41,248 nucleotides of DNA, taken from assembly GCA_029244725.1 (NCBI GenBank), contig JAQWQJ010000125.1:1-41248 (forward strand). Reading direction: 5' to 3'. This DNA comes from Paracoccaceae bacterium. Its GTDB lineage: Bacteria; Pseudomonadota; Alphaproteobacteria; Rhodobacterales; Rhodobacteraceae. The notes under the pieces were generated by a model. The model ran no database searches and was not told where the DNA came from. It was given only the letters and a program-made list of their open reading frames with translations. Shown here piece by piece: positions 9,556 through 17,703 of this stretch; the stretch's first letter is position 1, and each line of letters opens with the position of its first letter. The position numbers and the translations under genes were made by a program.

Positions 9556-10335
9556 ATGCAGTCGCAGCTCTCGACTTTTGTGACAAGACTGGCGTCATCG
9601 CCAGAAGATTTACGCGCAGCCCAACGGCTTCGCTATGATGTGTTTGTTGCCGAACTTGGGTCAGATGGACCTGACGTCGATCACGAAAATCGACTTGAGA
9701 CTGACAAATTCGACCGCCATTTCGATCATCTATTGCTGATAGACACCGCCGCTGGCCCAGACGTATTGAACGGCGTCGTCGGGGTGTATCGATTGCTGCG
9801 TCAGGATCGAGCAAAGATTATCGGACAGTTTTATTCGGAAGATGAGTACGACCTAAGTGTCCTCAAGGATTCTGGCCGCAAGTTGCTTGAACTTGGGCGC
9901 TCGTGTCTGCGCTCTGAATACCGTGGTAGCGCCGCTATGTACCATCTTTGGAATGGGCTGGCGGACTACGTATTGCTACACGAGATTGAGGTTCTTTTCG
10001 GCGTCGCGAGCTTTCACGGCATCGACCCAGAGCAGTTTTCTGGCCCTCTATCATTGCTCCACCATAGGCATTTGGCGCCGGAAGACCTGCGTGTTCGTGC
10101 ACGTAGTGAGGCCTTTCAACCCATGGACCTTATTGCCAAAGCCGATCTAGATGCGAAATCGGCCATGCTTGCAACGCCGGCATTGATAAAAGCGTACCTA
10201 AGGCTTGGTGGATTTGTCGGCGAGGGCGCATTTGTAGACCACGCATTTAACACAACGGACGTTTGCCTGATTATGGACACCAAACGAATGAATGCCCGTC
10301 AGCGCCAAATATATGAAAAGTCGGGTCGAGCATGA
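9556..10335 (+). CDS. olsB: L-ornithine N(alpha)-acyltransferase OlsB
   Basis: 259 aa. The GNAT-related hemolysin-like acyltransferase fold shows as LRAAQRLRYDVFVAELG, FDRHFDHLLLID, GVYRLLRQDRA and LLELGRSCLRSEYRGSAAMYHLW. GVASFHGIDP precedes a C-terminal part with LIKAYLRLGGFVGEGAFVDHAFNT. OlsB transfers a 3-hydroxyacyl chain from ACP to ornithine to form lyso-ornithine lipid. The stop overlaps the olsA start by 4 bases. The two genes together provide ornithine lipid, a phosphorus-free membrane lipid common in marine roseobacters. Confidence 0.93.
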   Translation: MQSQLSTFVTRLASSPEDLRAAQRLRYDVFVAELGSDGPDVDHENRLETDKFDRHFDHLLLIDTAAGPDVLNGVVGVYRLLRQDRAKIIGQFYSEDEYDLSVLKDSGRKLLELGRSCLRSEYRGSAAMYHLWNGLADYVLLHEIEVLFGVASFHGIDPEQFSGPLSLLHHRHLAPEDLRVRARSEAFQPMDLIAKADLDAKSAMLATPALIKAYLRLGGFVGEGAFVDHAFNTTDVCLIMDTKRMNARQRQIYEKSGRA

Positions 10336-11165
10336 CTTCCACTTGGGCAGATGAACCAGAGCTGAAGCCGGATCCAATAGGGATTTTGGGATGGCTGCGC
10401 GTTATATTGCGCGGCGTCCCGTTGGTCTTTGTCCTAGCGCTCGGCCTGTGTTTCCACAGCATTGTCCGATTGATTGAACGACCCTTTTTTGGGGAACATC
10501 GACCATTAACTCAGCGGATCACTCAGGTGGTTTGTCGCATTGCTCTTCTTATTCTTGGCCTAAATATCCGTTTCCACGGTAAAGCTATGGAGCATCCCGG
10601 CGCAGTCGTCGCCAATCACTCTAGCTGGCTGGACATCTTTGTTCTGAATGCACGAAAGAGGATCTACTTTGTCGCAAAGTCAGAAGTAAAAAGTTGGGCG
10701 GGGATCGGACGGTTGGCACGTGCAACAGGGACCGTGTTTATCAAACGGGACCGTCGCGATGCACAAAAGCACATCCAAGTGTTTAAAGGCCGCTTAAAAC
10801 TTGGTCACCGATTGCTATTTTTTCCAGAAGGCACTTCATCAGATGGTCAAAGGGTTTTATCTTTTAAAACAACTCTATTTGCACCATTCTTAACGGAAGA
10901 ATTGCGACAAAATGCATTTATCCAGCCCATCTCGGTGATCTATCACTCTCCTACAGGTAAAGATCCACGGTACTATGGATGGTGGGGGGATATGGATTTT
11001 GGGCCGCATGTTCTTCAAGTGCTTGGCGCGCGTTGGAACGGCTCTGTCGACGTCGTTTACAGTCCTGCCCTTGATATGCGGAACTGGAGTGACCGGAAAA
11101 AACTCGCGTTTGAATTGGAAAGTACAGTTAGACGCGAATTTACGCGCTTTAGAGAGATGAGTTAA
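10332..11165 (+). CDS. olsA: Lyso-ornithine lipid O-acyltransferase OlsA
   Basis: 277 aa. One hydrophobic segment (about 28-48) anchors it in the membrane. The PlsC-type acyltransferase motifs are NHSSWLD (His 96, Asp 101: HX4D), VFIKRDRR (about 135-142) and FPEGTSSDG (164-172). It adds the ester-linked fatty acid to lyso-ornithine lipid, the second step after OlsB. The PlsC family also includes lysophosphatidate acyltransferases. The coupling to olsB decides the call. The last 17 bp overlap the convergent ThiE-like gene. Confidence 0.92.
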   Translation: MTSTWADEPELKPDPIGILGWLRVILRGVPLVFVLALGLCFHSIVRLIERPFFGEHRPLTQRITQVVCRIALLILGLNIRFHGKAMEHPGAVVANHSSWLDIFVLNARKRIYFVAKSEVKSWAGIGRLARATGTVFIKRDRRDAQKHIQVFKGRLKLGHRLLFFPEGTSSDGQRVLSFKTTLFAPFLTEELRQNAFIQPISVIYHSPTGKDPRYYGWWGDMDFGPHVLQVLGARWNGSVDVVYSPALDMRNWSDRKKLAFELESTVRREFTRFREMS

Positions 11166-11778
11166 TTGCCTGAACTATTTCGTTCAACCGCGCGGAAGGG
11201 TCTTCAGAAGACCAAATTTCATCACCAATACCAAAAAAGTCGGTAATTGTTGCCAGCTTACGCACGTCATCGTCAGTGAGGTTGCCTTCGGCAATAACAG
11301 GCACTTCAACCACTTCCGACCACCATTTAAACAAGTCAGTCTCAACCTGCTCTCCGTCGCCGAGAGAGGACGCGCCCACAGGGCCAAAGCTAACGTAATC
11401 CGCGCTTGCTTCGCCTGCATTTAAACCCTCGTGCCGTGATTGACCGCAATAGGCGCCAACAATTGCGTCTGCGCCAAGTTCATCGCGTGCTTTACGGACA
11501 GAGCGTGCGCCATCGGTCAAGTGCACGCCGTCGAGTCCCAAACGTTCAACCATCATAATGTGACTGTCGATCACAAGCGCGACTTCGTGAGCGTGGGTCA
11601 CTTCGCGAATGGCATCTGCAGCCCGCAAAATACGATCTTCATCACGTGTCGACATTGCAAGGCGAAGGCATGCGACCTCGGTCGTATCTAGAACCTTCGA
11701 CAGGTGTGGCGTGAAAATCGACAATTCGAATTCAGAGGGGGTAATCAAATAAATCTGCGGCTGCTCAGCATCGGCCAT
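11149..11778 (-). CDS. Thiamine-phosphate-synthase-like (ThiE/TenI) protein
   Basis: 209 aa. The TIM-barrel pattern of ThiE is recognisable: IYLITPSEFE, ALVIDSHIMMVERLGLDGVHLTDG (the 'DGVHL' phosphate-site strand), ADYVSFGPV and VIAEGNLTDDDV. However, the pyrophosphate-binding 'QLR.K' strand reads CLRLAMST. The Gln-rich motif after DGVHL is also altered. It may therefore be a divergent relative rather than a working thiamine phosphate synthase. No thi genes lie nearby. It stands alone on the minus strand and overlaps olsA by 17 bp. Confidence 0.72.
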   Translation of the reverse strand: MADAEQPQIYLITPSEFELSIFTPHLSKVLDTTEVACLRLAMSTRDEDRILRAADAIREVTHAHEVALVIDSHIMMVERLGLDGVHLTDGARSVRKARDELGADAIVGAYCGQSRHEGLNAGEASADYVSFGPVGASSLGDGEQVETDLFKWWSEVVEVPVIAEGNLTDDDVRKLATITDFFGIGDEIWSSEDPSARLNEIVQAINSSL

Positions 11779-11871
11779 AGGTAAGGCACTCCAAATTCAG
11801 AACTTTCGGCGTTTATAGTCGGTTGATGGGCGATGTCCATTGGTGGCTTCGTCCAACGACTACCAAAAAGC

Positions 11872-11929
11872 TTGATCTGGCGCATAGTTCATGGGTACAT
11901 TTCTTTGGTAAACTAATCAAAACGATTAG
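11872..11929 (+). promoter_or_regulatory. Candidate promoter and dyad upstream of the YbjN-like gene
   Basis: TTGATC (11872-11877) and TACATT (11896-11901) have an 18-bp spacer. CTAATC-AAAAC-GATTAG (11913-11929) is a perfect inverted repeat just before the ribosome binding site. It could be an operator or a small hairpin in the 5' end of the mRNA. Judged by eye only. Confidence 0.4.
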
Positions 11930-11942
11930 AGAGGAACGCCAT

Positions 11943-12425
11943 ATGACTATGAAATTCAAAGCTCACATAATTGGATTAACCTTTGCCGGTTTGCTGTTTA
12001 CTCAACAAGCCGTCGCAGGACCAACATCAGTATCAGCGGCCTATCCAGACTCGATCATAACTGCATTGCAAGACCTAGGTTATAAAGCAGAGCTGACAAC
12101 CGACAGTTACGGCGACCCTATGATCCGCAGCGCGGCCAACGGTGTCGGTTTTGCTTTGAATTTTTACGGCTGTGAAAATGGTGAATTGTGCACTGATCTG
12201 CAGTTTTCAGTGGCTTTCGACGACCCAGAGGGCATGAGTTTTATTTCAATGAACTCTTGGAACGTCGAAAAAGTTATGGGAACTGCATTCTTGGATGACA
12301 AAAACGATCCGGTTTTGCAGCATTTTGTTAGTCAGGTCGATGGCATGTCCCGTAGCAATTTCGATGCCACTTTCAACGCCTGGGTCGAAGCACTCGGCCA
12401 ATTTACAGACTATATTGATTGGTAG
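11943..12425 (+). CDS. Exported YbjN-domain protein
   Basis: 160 aa from ATG 11943, with GAGAGGAA upstream. A further open stretch upstream lacks a ribosome binding site. Residues 1-26 form a signal peptide (IIGLTFAGLLFTQQAVAG). The mature part has LQDLGYKAELTTDSYGDPMIRSAANG, then ALNFYGCENGELCTDLQFSVAF and ISMNSWNVEKVMGTAFLDD. These match the YbjN fold of exported sensory-transduction-like proteins in Rhodobacteraceae. The two Cys residues in YGCENGELC could form a disulphide in the periplasm. No enzymatic role is known. Confidence 0.8.
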   Translation: MTMKFKAHIIGLTFAGLLFTQQAVAGPTSVSAAYPDSIITALQDLGYKAELTTDSYGDPMIRSAANGVGFALNFYGCENGELCTDLQFSVAFDDPEGMSFISMNSWNVEKVMGTAFLDDKNDPVLQHFVSQVDGMSRSNFDATFNAWVEALGQFTDYIDW

Positions 12426-12432
12426 GTAACTA

Positions 12433-12452
12433 GGGTGCCGATATTGGCACCC
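12433..12452. terminator. Hairpin between convergent genes, probable shared terminator
   Basis: GGGTGCC (12433-12439) and GGCACCC (12446-12452) form a perfect 7-bp stem around GATATT. It lies between the stop codons of the YbjN-like gene and the redoxin gene. Neither side has a long T run, so it may work in both directions but weakly. Confidence 0.6.
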
Positions 12453-12456
12453 GTGG

Positions 12457-13008
12457 TTATTTCCACTTAATCGAACAGCCCATGCTAGGTGTTTGAATTT
12501 CTGGGCCGCGCCCGGTTGCAACTACCTGCTTCATCGCGACAAAAAGCTCGCGCCTATTAACGGATGACTTGGGGTTCTTACCTGCATCATCCAGACGACC
12601 GCGGTATTGAAGTCCGCCATTTGCGTCAAAGCCAAAAAAGTCTGGGGTGCATATTGCATCATACGCTTTGGCTACCGTTTGTGTTTCGTCATAAAGGTAG
12701 GGAAAACTAAACGCTTCACGAACGGCCACTAGACCCATATTTTCAAAGCTATCCGCAGGGTAATCGTTGGCATCGTTCGCGCTGATTGCGGCAACGCCGA
12801 TCCCCATGTCCTGCAATGCAGCCATTTCAGACTGCAAGCGATCAAGAATTCCAACCACATAGGGGCAGTGATTGCAGATAAACATGATCAATGTGCCGTT
12901 TTCGCCCTTAACATCCTCAAACGTATAGGTTTTACCATCCGTAGATGGCAGAGAAAACGCGGGCGCCTTCCAACCAAAGTCGCATATTGGGGTGTGTTCA
13001 AGCGCCAT
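12457..13008 (-). CDS. Thioredoxin-fold redoxin (peroxiredoxin-like)
   Basis: 183 aa. GWKAPAFSLPSTDGKTYTF is the usual AhpC/TSA start. LIMFICNHCPYVVGILDRL contains a CxxC active-site motif (CNHC), and the later text has FDANGGLQYRGRLDD. This matches the small 'thioredoxin family protein' group with a CNHCPY motif, found widely in bacteria. It probably reduces a peroxide or a protein thiol in the cytoplasm, as no signal peptide is seen. It is the last gene of the serS-flavin reductase-rpe operon, 9 bp after rpe. Confidence 0.85.
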   Translation of the reverse strand: MALEHTPICDFGWKAPAFSLPSTDGKTYTFEDVKGENGTLIMFICNHCPYVVGILDRLQSEMAALQDMGIGVAAISANDANDYPADSFENMGLVAVREAFSFPYLYDETQTVAKAYDAICTPDFFGFDANGGLQYRGRLDDAGKNPKSSVNRRELFVAMKQVVATGRGPEIQTPSMGCSIKWK

Positions 13009-13017
13009 GGATTTTTC

Positions 13018-13695
13018 CTAAATGCACGATTTTCTGATAGCTTCCATGTTCGCACCATACACTTCTGGCGTGTCAACTGAACCACCTTTGAAAACAGCGG
13101 AACCGGCGACCAAAACATCTGCACCAGCAGCGGTGACCAAGGGCGCTGATGTCGGATCTACACCGCCGTCGATTTCAATGTGGATTTCACGATCGCCAAT
13201 CATCTCACGTAATTTGCGAACCTTCGAAGTCATGTCGATGAACTTTTGTCCACCAAAACCGGGGTTCACAGTCATCACGCAGATCAGATCGGTCAAGTCG
13301 AGCAAATGCTCAACGGCCTCGGCGGGTGTCCCGGGGTTCAATGCCACGCCAGCTTTCATTCCAGCGCCACGAATTGCTTGCATGGTTCTGTGCGTGTGCG
13401 CGCCTGCTTCAACATGAGCCGTCAATACATCAGCACCTGCATCAGCATAAGCGTCAATATAGGCATCAACGGGTGAGATCATCAGATGCACATCCATGAC
13501 TGTTTTCACATGCGGACGAAACGCCTTAACCGCAGGTGGGCCGAACGTTAGATTTGGGACGAAATGACCATCCATCACGTCGATATGCACCCAATCAGCG
13601 CCTTGGTCTTCAATAGCTCTAATTTCCTGCCCGAAGTTAGCAAAATCCGCTGACAGGATTGAGGGGGCAATTTTTACAGTTCGATCAAAGCTCAT
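13018..13695 (-). CDS. rpe: Ribulose-phosphate 3-epimerase
   Basis: 225 aa from ATG 13695, chosen because GAGG sits 6 bp upstream. An ATG 12 bases earlier is possible. The enzyme interconverts ribulose-5-phosphate and xylulose-5-phosphate in the pentose-phosphate and Calvin cycles. The TIM barrel shows KIAPSILSADF, WVHIDVMDGHFVPNLTFGP, DVHLMI, VMTVNPGFGGQKFI and EIDGGVDPTSA. The metal-binding His and Asp residues of the conserved motifs are present. It lies between the flavin reductase and redoxin genes in one operon. Confidence 0.96.
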   Translation of the reverse strand: MSFDRTVKIAPSILSADFANFGQEIRAIEDQGADWVHIDVMDGHFVPNLTFGPPAVKAFRPHVKTVMDVHLMISPVDAYIDAYADAGADVLTAHVEAGAHTHRTMQAIRGAGMKAGVALNPGTPAEAVEHLLDLTDLICVMTVNPGFGGQKFIDMTSKVRKLREMIGDREIHIEIDGGVDPTSAPLVTAAGADVLVAGSAVFKGGSVDTPEVYGANMEAIRKSCI

Positions 13696-13759
13696 ATCCG
13701 GCCTCATTTAAAGTTTGATGACAGGTTCTGAACCTGCGTTGAGTATTGTTCTTGTCGCA

Positions 13760-14248
13760 TTAAATGAAGCGACCGTATTTTCCTTGGCTGAATAGCAAGC
13801 CATCGCCGTCATTTTGCGAAAATCGAAGCACGCGACCAATGACGATCGCATGATCTCCACCATCGTAGACAGCGTAAGTTTCACATTCAAACGCCGCCAA
13901 ACAGTCAGCAATCACGCGAATTCCCTCAGCGTTTTCAGCATAAGATACATTTTCAAACGCCAGTGCATCTTTGGCAAAACCGGTTGCTATTGCATCTTGT
14001 GTTTGCGCCATCACGTGAATGACAAATGGGCCTTCATTTGCAAAACTGTCGTGGCGCTTTGATGCCTTTGCGACCGAGAACATTACAAGTGCGGGCTCCA
14101 TCGAGATCGACGAAAAGCTGTTCACAGTGATCCCGACATGACCGATTGAACCAGTGGTGGTCACCACGGTCACGCCAGTTGCAAATGTACCCGAAGCATT
14201 CCTAAACGCGCGCGCATAGTCGGCACCTGGAATGATCTTGTCTGTCAT
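13760..14248 (-). CDS. Flavin reductase family protein
   Basis: 162 aa. It starts with YARAFRNASGTFATGVTVVTT, then HVGITVNSFSSISMEPALVMFSVAKASKRHD. The latter is the FMN-binding pattern of the flavin-reductase-like domain (HpaC/RutF type). A C-terminal GDHAIVIGRVLRFS follows. It would supply reduced flavin to a monooxygenase, but no partner is nearby. The start overlaps the serS stop as ATGA, so the two are translationally coupled. Confidence 0.88.
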   Translation of the reverse strand: MTDKIIPGADYARAFRNASGTFATGVTVVTTTGSIGHVGITVNSFSSISMEPALVMFSVAKASKRHDSFANEGPFVIHVMAQTQDAIATGFAKDALAFENVSYAENAEGIRVIADCLAAFECETYAVYDGGDHAIVIGRVLRFSQNDGDGLLFSQGKYGRFI

Positions 14249-15540
14249 CAGGCCAACTCGCCCTCAGCCGTCACGCGGGTTTTGCCACCTAAGTAGCTGT
14301 GCAAGACTGCAGGCAGTTCAACCGATCCGTCAGCCTGTTGACCGTTCTCAAGCACGGCAATCAACGCGCGGCCAACTGCAAGACCAGAGCCGTTTAGTGT
14401 ATGTACGAACTGTGGCTTGCTGCCATCGGCTGGCTTAAACCGACCATTCATGCGGCGCGCTTGAAAGTCTCCGCAGGTTGAAATCGAGCTGATTTCACGA
14501 AAATTTTTCTGACCGGGAACCCAAACCTCAATGTCATGCGTGCGACGAGCGCCGAAGCCAGTGTCGCCAGTGCATAGAACTACAGTCCTATAAGGCAGTT
14601 CCAACTTCTCAAGAATAGCCTCGGCGCAGCGTGTCATACGGGCGTGTTCTGCTTCAGACTCGTCAGGGTGCACGATTGAGACCATTTCAACCTTCTCAAA
14701 CTGGTGCTGGCGCAAGATACCCGCGGTATCACGACCAGCCGAGCCTGCCTCTGACCGGAAACATTGGGTGTGGGCCACATAACGGTGCGGCAGCGAAACC
14801 TCATCCACCACTTCTCCATTCACCGTGTTCGTCAGCGGAACCTCGGCGGTTGGAACCAACCACCAGCCGTTGGTCGTTTGATAGCTGTCTTCACCAAATT
14901 TTGGCAACTGGCCAGTGCCAACCATCATTTCCTCGCGCACGAGGACAGGTGTCCAAGCTTCGGTCAGACCGTGCTCGTCAACATGAGTGTCGATCATGAA
15001 CTGTGCAAGTGCACGATGAACGCGGGTAACAGCACCTTTCAGCACCATGAAGCGCGAACCTGACAGCTTAGCAGCCATCTCAAAGTCCATGCCGGGCTTG
15101 ATACCTTCGATGTCGAAATGCTCTTTTGCTTCAAAGTTAAGCTTACGCGGCTCGCCCCATGTGCGAATTTCGACGTTGTCGTCTTCGTCGGCACCATCTG
15201 GAATGTCTGCATAGGGCAAGTTGGGCAAACCCATCAGAAGCTCGTTCAAAGCCTCATCCTTGGCTTTCGCCTCGGCCTGCATTGCGCCAACTTCGTCTTT
15301 CTTGGCCGAAACTAATGCGCGCAGACGTTCAAATTCCGCTTCATCGCCACGACCCTTGGCCGCACCAACTTCTTTGGCTGCTTTCTTCTGATCTGACTGC
15401 GCTGTTTCAGCTGCTAGTATTGCGGACCGGCGTGCCTCATCCAGAGACAGAACCTCGGACGAAACCCCGCTTAAATTCCGCCGCGCCATGGCAGCATCAA
15501 ACGCATCAGGGTTTTCGCGGATCGCTCGGATATCGTGCAT
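14248..15540 (-). CDS. serS: Seryl-tRNA synthetase
   Basis: 430 aa, normal length. Residues 1-105 form the long coiled-coil arm that grips the tRNA-Ser variable arm ([15 protein letters not shown]; Lys/Glu/Ala-rich helix). The class II core follows. Motif 2 is [23 protein letters not shown] and motif 3 is [22 protein letters not shown]. It charges tRNA-Ser, including the tRNA-Ser(CGA) encoded at the start of this window. It is the first gene of the serS-flavin reductase-rpe-redoxin operon. Confidence 0.97.
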   Translation of the reverse strand: MHDIRAIRENPDAFDAAMARRNLSGVSSEVLSLDEARRSAILAAETAQSDQKKAAKEVGAAKGRGDEAEFERLRALVSAKKDEVGAMQAEAKAKDEALNELLMGLPNLPYADIPDGADEDDNVEIRTWGEPRKLNFEAKEHFDIEGIKPGMDFEMAAKLSGSRFMVLKGAVTRVHRALAQFMIDTHVDEHGLTEAWTPVLVREEMMVGTGQLPKFGEDSYQTTNGWWLVPTAEVPLTNTVNGEVVDEVSLPHRYVAHTQCFRSEAGSAGRDTAGILRQHQFEKVEMVSIVHPDESEAEHARMTRCAEAILEKLELPYRTVVLCTGDTGFGARRTHDIEVWVPGQKNFREISSISTCGDFQARRMNGRFKPADGSKPQFVHTLNGSGLAVGRALIAVLENGQQADGSVELPAVLHSYLGGKTRVTAEGELA

Positions 15541-15728
15541 CGTTTTGGTCCTTCATAGTGCTACGATTCAGTTGCACGCCTTATGCACCAAGTTTTGGGC
15601 CGAGGGTAGGGATACTGTAGATTGCACAAAATGTTTTGAACGCACCTCAGTTTCGATCTCTTGAGGGCACAGATCTATCACCCTCGATGCCGTGCAAACT
15701 AACGGTCGCAACAAAAGGCATTTGCCGA
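15541..15728. other. serS upstream region without a gene
   Basis: On the minus strand TTGTGC and TACCCT (about 15627-15602 in plus numbering, 18-20 bp apart) may form a weak serS promoter. CGGCGAAGG-like ribosome binding is not clear, but GAAGGACC lies just before the serS ATG. No leader ORF with clustered Ser codons was seen. Confidence 0.3.
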
Positions 15729-15760
15729 AAAGAAAACGGGGCGTTGATTAAACGCCCCGT
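15729..15760 (-). terminator. Intrinsic terminator of typA
   Basis: CGGGGCGTT (15737-15745) and AACGCCCCG (15751-15759) form a perfect 9-bp stem. On the minus strand it is followed by TTTTCTTTT, 8 bp beyond the typA stop. This is the strongest terminator in the window. Confidence 0.9.
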
Positions 15761-15767
15761 TGAAATC

Positions 15768-17585
15768 TTAGCTTGGTTTTTTCGACATCCGCTTGCGTTC
15801 ATGCGGGTCGAGATAGCGTTTGCGCAACCGGATTGAGTTCGGCGTCACCTCAACCAATTCGTCGTCGTTGATATAGGCGATGGCCTCTTCCAGCGACAGT
15901 TTCATAGGCGTTGTCAGGCGAACAGCTTCGTCTGTTCCAGAGGCACGAACGTTGGTAAGTTTCTTACCTTTCAAGGGGTTAACCTCAAGGTCGTTGTTAC
16001 GGCTATGCTGACCGATGATCATGCCAGTGTAAACTTGCTCTTGTGCGCCGATCATCATCTTGCCGCGATCTTCAAGGTTCCAAAGCGCAAAAGCGACCGA
16101 GGTGCCGTTCTCCATTGAGATTAGAACACCAGCACGACGACCGGGGATCGGTCCGCGATAAGGTGACCAGCTGTGGAACACTCGGTTCAAAACACCGGTT
16201 CCGCGAGTATCTGTCAGGAATTCGCCGTGATATCCGATCAATCCACGTGAAGGTACTTGGGCCACAATGCGTGTCTTGCCAGAGGCTTGACGCATATCGG
16301 TCATTTCACCCTTACGCGGACCTGTAAGTTTTTCAATTACTGCGCCCGAGTATTCGTCGTCCACGTCTACCGTGACTTCTTCAATAGGCTCGATCGTTTG
16401 GCCGTCTTGTTCTTTCATGATGACCTGCGGACGAGAAATCGAAAGCTCGAAACCCTCGCGACGCATGTTCTCAATCAGAACACCCATCTGAAGTTCGCCA
16501 CGACCAGAGACTTCGAACGCGTCACCACCGGGGGTGTCTGCAATCTTAATCGCTACGTTTGACTCGGCTTCTTTGTGTAGGCGATCACGGATGACACGGC
16601 TTTGAACTTTTTTGCCATCACGTCCAGCAAGCGGGCTGTCGTTAATGCCAAACGTCACAGTAATCGTCGGCGGATCAATGGGTTGTGCATCAAGCGGGTC
16701 TTCAACAGCAAGTGCGCAGATTGTGTCGGCAACGGTGGCTTTGGACATGCCTGCGATCGAAACGATATCGCCTGCCATGGCTTCTTCAATGTCTTGTTGG
16801 GCAAGGCCACGGAACGCTTGAATACGAGTTACGCGGAACTGCTCAATCTTTTGACCGATGCGGCTAAGCGCTTGAACGGTTGCACCAACCTTAAGTTTTC
16901 CGGTTTCAACACGCCCTGTCAGCAAACGACCAACAAACGGGTCAGAACCCAACGTTGTGGCTAGCATCGAAAAGTCTTCGTCTTGATGTGCCAACTGCTT
17001 TGGTTTTGGCACGTGATTCACGATTAGATTGAACAAGGCATCCAAATCTTTGCGAGGACCGTCTAATTCCGCGTCACACCAGCCGTTGCGACCAGAGGCG
17101 TACATGTGAGGAAAGTCTAGCTGATCATCGTCAGCATCAAGCGACGCGAACAAATCAAAGCATTCATCAAGCGCGCGATCAGGTTCCGCATCCGGCTTGT
17201 CGACTTTATTGAGTACAACAATCGGACGCAGGCCGAGGGCCAAAGCTTTCGAAGTTACGAATTTCGTCTGGGGCATCGGGCCTTCAGCGGCGTCGACCAG
17301 CAGCACAACGCCATCAACCATAGAAAGGATACGCTCTACTTCGCCACCAAAGTCAGCGTGGCCGGGGGTGTCTACGATGTTGATACGAGAGTTTTTCCAC
17401 TCGACAGAAGTCGGCTTGGCAAAGATGGTAATCCCGCGCTCGCGCTCAAGATCGTCGCTATCCATGGCACGTTCTGCTACGGCTTGGTTGGCGCGAAACG
17501 CACCTGACTGCTTCAGAAGCTCATCCACCAAGGTGGTTTTGCCGTGGTCAACGTGAGCGATGATAGCGATATTGCGGAGGTCCAT
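15768..17585 (-). CDS. typA: Translational GTPase TypA/BipA
   Basis: 605 aa from ATG 17585, with AGGAAAGG upstream. A 26-codon in-frame extension upstream is Arg/Gly-rich and lacks family similarity. G1 is AHVDHGKTT (about 10-18), and [12 protein letters not shown] and NKVDKPDA complete the GTPase site. The EF-G-like domains follow, ending in the TypA-specific C-terminal domain ([22 protein letters not shown]). TypA binds 70S or 30S ribosomes and aids ribosome assembly and stress adaptation. It is alone on the minus strand with its own terminator. Confidence 0.96.
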   Translation of the reverse strand: MDLRNIAIIAHVDHGKTTLVDELLKQSGAFRANQAVAERAMDSDDLERERGITIFAKPTSVEWKNSRINIVDTPGHADFGGEVERILSMVDGVVLLVDAAEGPMPQTKFVTSKALALGLRPIVVLNKVDKPDAEPDRALDECFDLFASLDADDDQLDFPHMYASGRNGWCDAELDGPRKDLDALFNLIVNHVPKPKQLAHQDEDFSMLATTLGSDPFVGRLLTGRVETGKLKVGATVQALSRIGQKIEQFRVTRIQAFRGLAQQDIEEAMAGDIVSIAGMSKATVADTICALAVEDPLDAQPIDPPTITVTFGINDSPLAGRDGKKVQSRVIRDRLHKEAESNVAIKIADTPGGDAFEVSGRGELQMGVLIENMRREGFELSISRPQVIMKEQDGQTIEPIEEVTVDVDDEYSGAVIEKLTGPRKGEMTDMRQASGKTRIVAQVPSRGLIGYHGEFLTDTRGTGVLNRVFHSWSPYRGPIPGRRAGVLISMENGTSVAFALWNLEDRGKMMIGAQEQVYTGMIIGQHSRNNDLEVNPLKGKKLTNVRASGTDEAVRLTTPMKLSLEEAIAYINDDELVEVTPNSIRLRKRYLDPHERKRMSKKPS

Positions 17586-17638
17586 AAGACGTGCCTTTCC
17601 TGTTCGCCGCCCGCCTATACCCCGCCCACGCAAAAGGC

Positions 17639-17695
17639 CAGAGACAAAACGTCTCTGTTGCATTGAGGTTTAGTAAAGCGGGGCAGGTTGCCCCG
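17639..17695 (-). terminator. Two hairpins downstream of the mttB-like gene
   Basis: On the minus strand, CGGGGCA-ACC-TGCCCCG (17679-17695) comes 9 bp after the mttB-like stop and is followed by CTTTACT. A second perfect hairpin CAGAGAC-GTTTT-GTCTCTG (17639-17657) follows and leads into GCCTTTTGC. Both have short T-rich tails. They could be tandem weak terminators before typA. Confidence 0.55.
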
Positions 17696-17703
17696 GTCAC
17701 TGC

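Noticed and set aside
15159-15620. 153-codon plus-strand frame over serS
   Set aside because: It is antisense to a well-supported synthetase and rich in Pro/Arg/Leu, typical of a shadow frame.
15541-15767. T-box or Ser-codon leader for serS
   Set aside because: No T-box core sequence and no short ORF with clustered Ser codons was found. T-boxes are also not expected in alphaproteobacteria.
17586-17663. N-terminal extension of typA (26 codons)
   Set aside because: The extension is Arg/Gly-rich. The ATG at 17585 has a ribosome binding site and matches the known TypA start.
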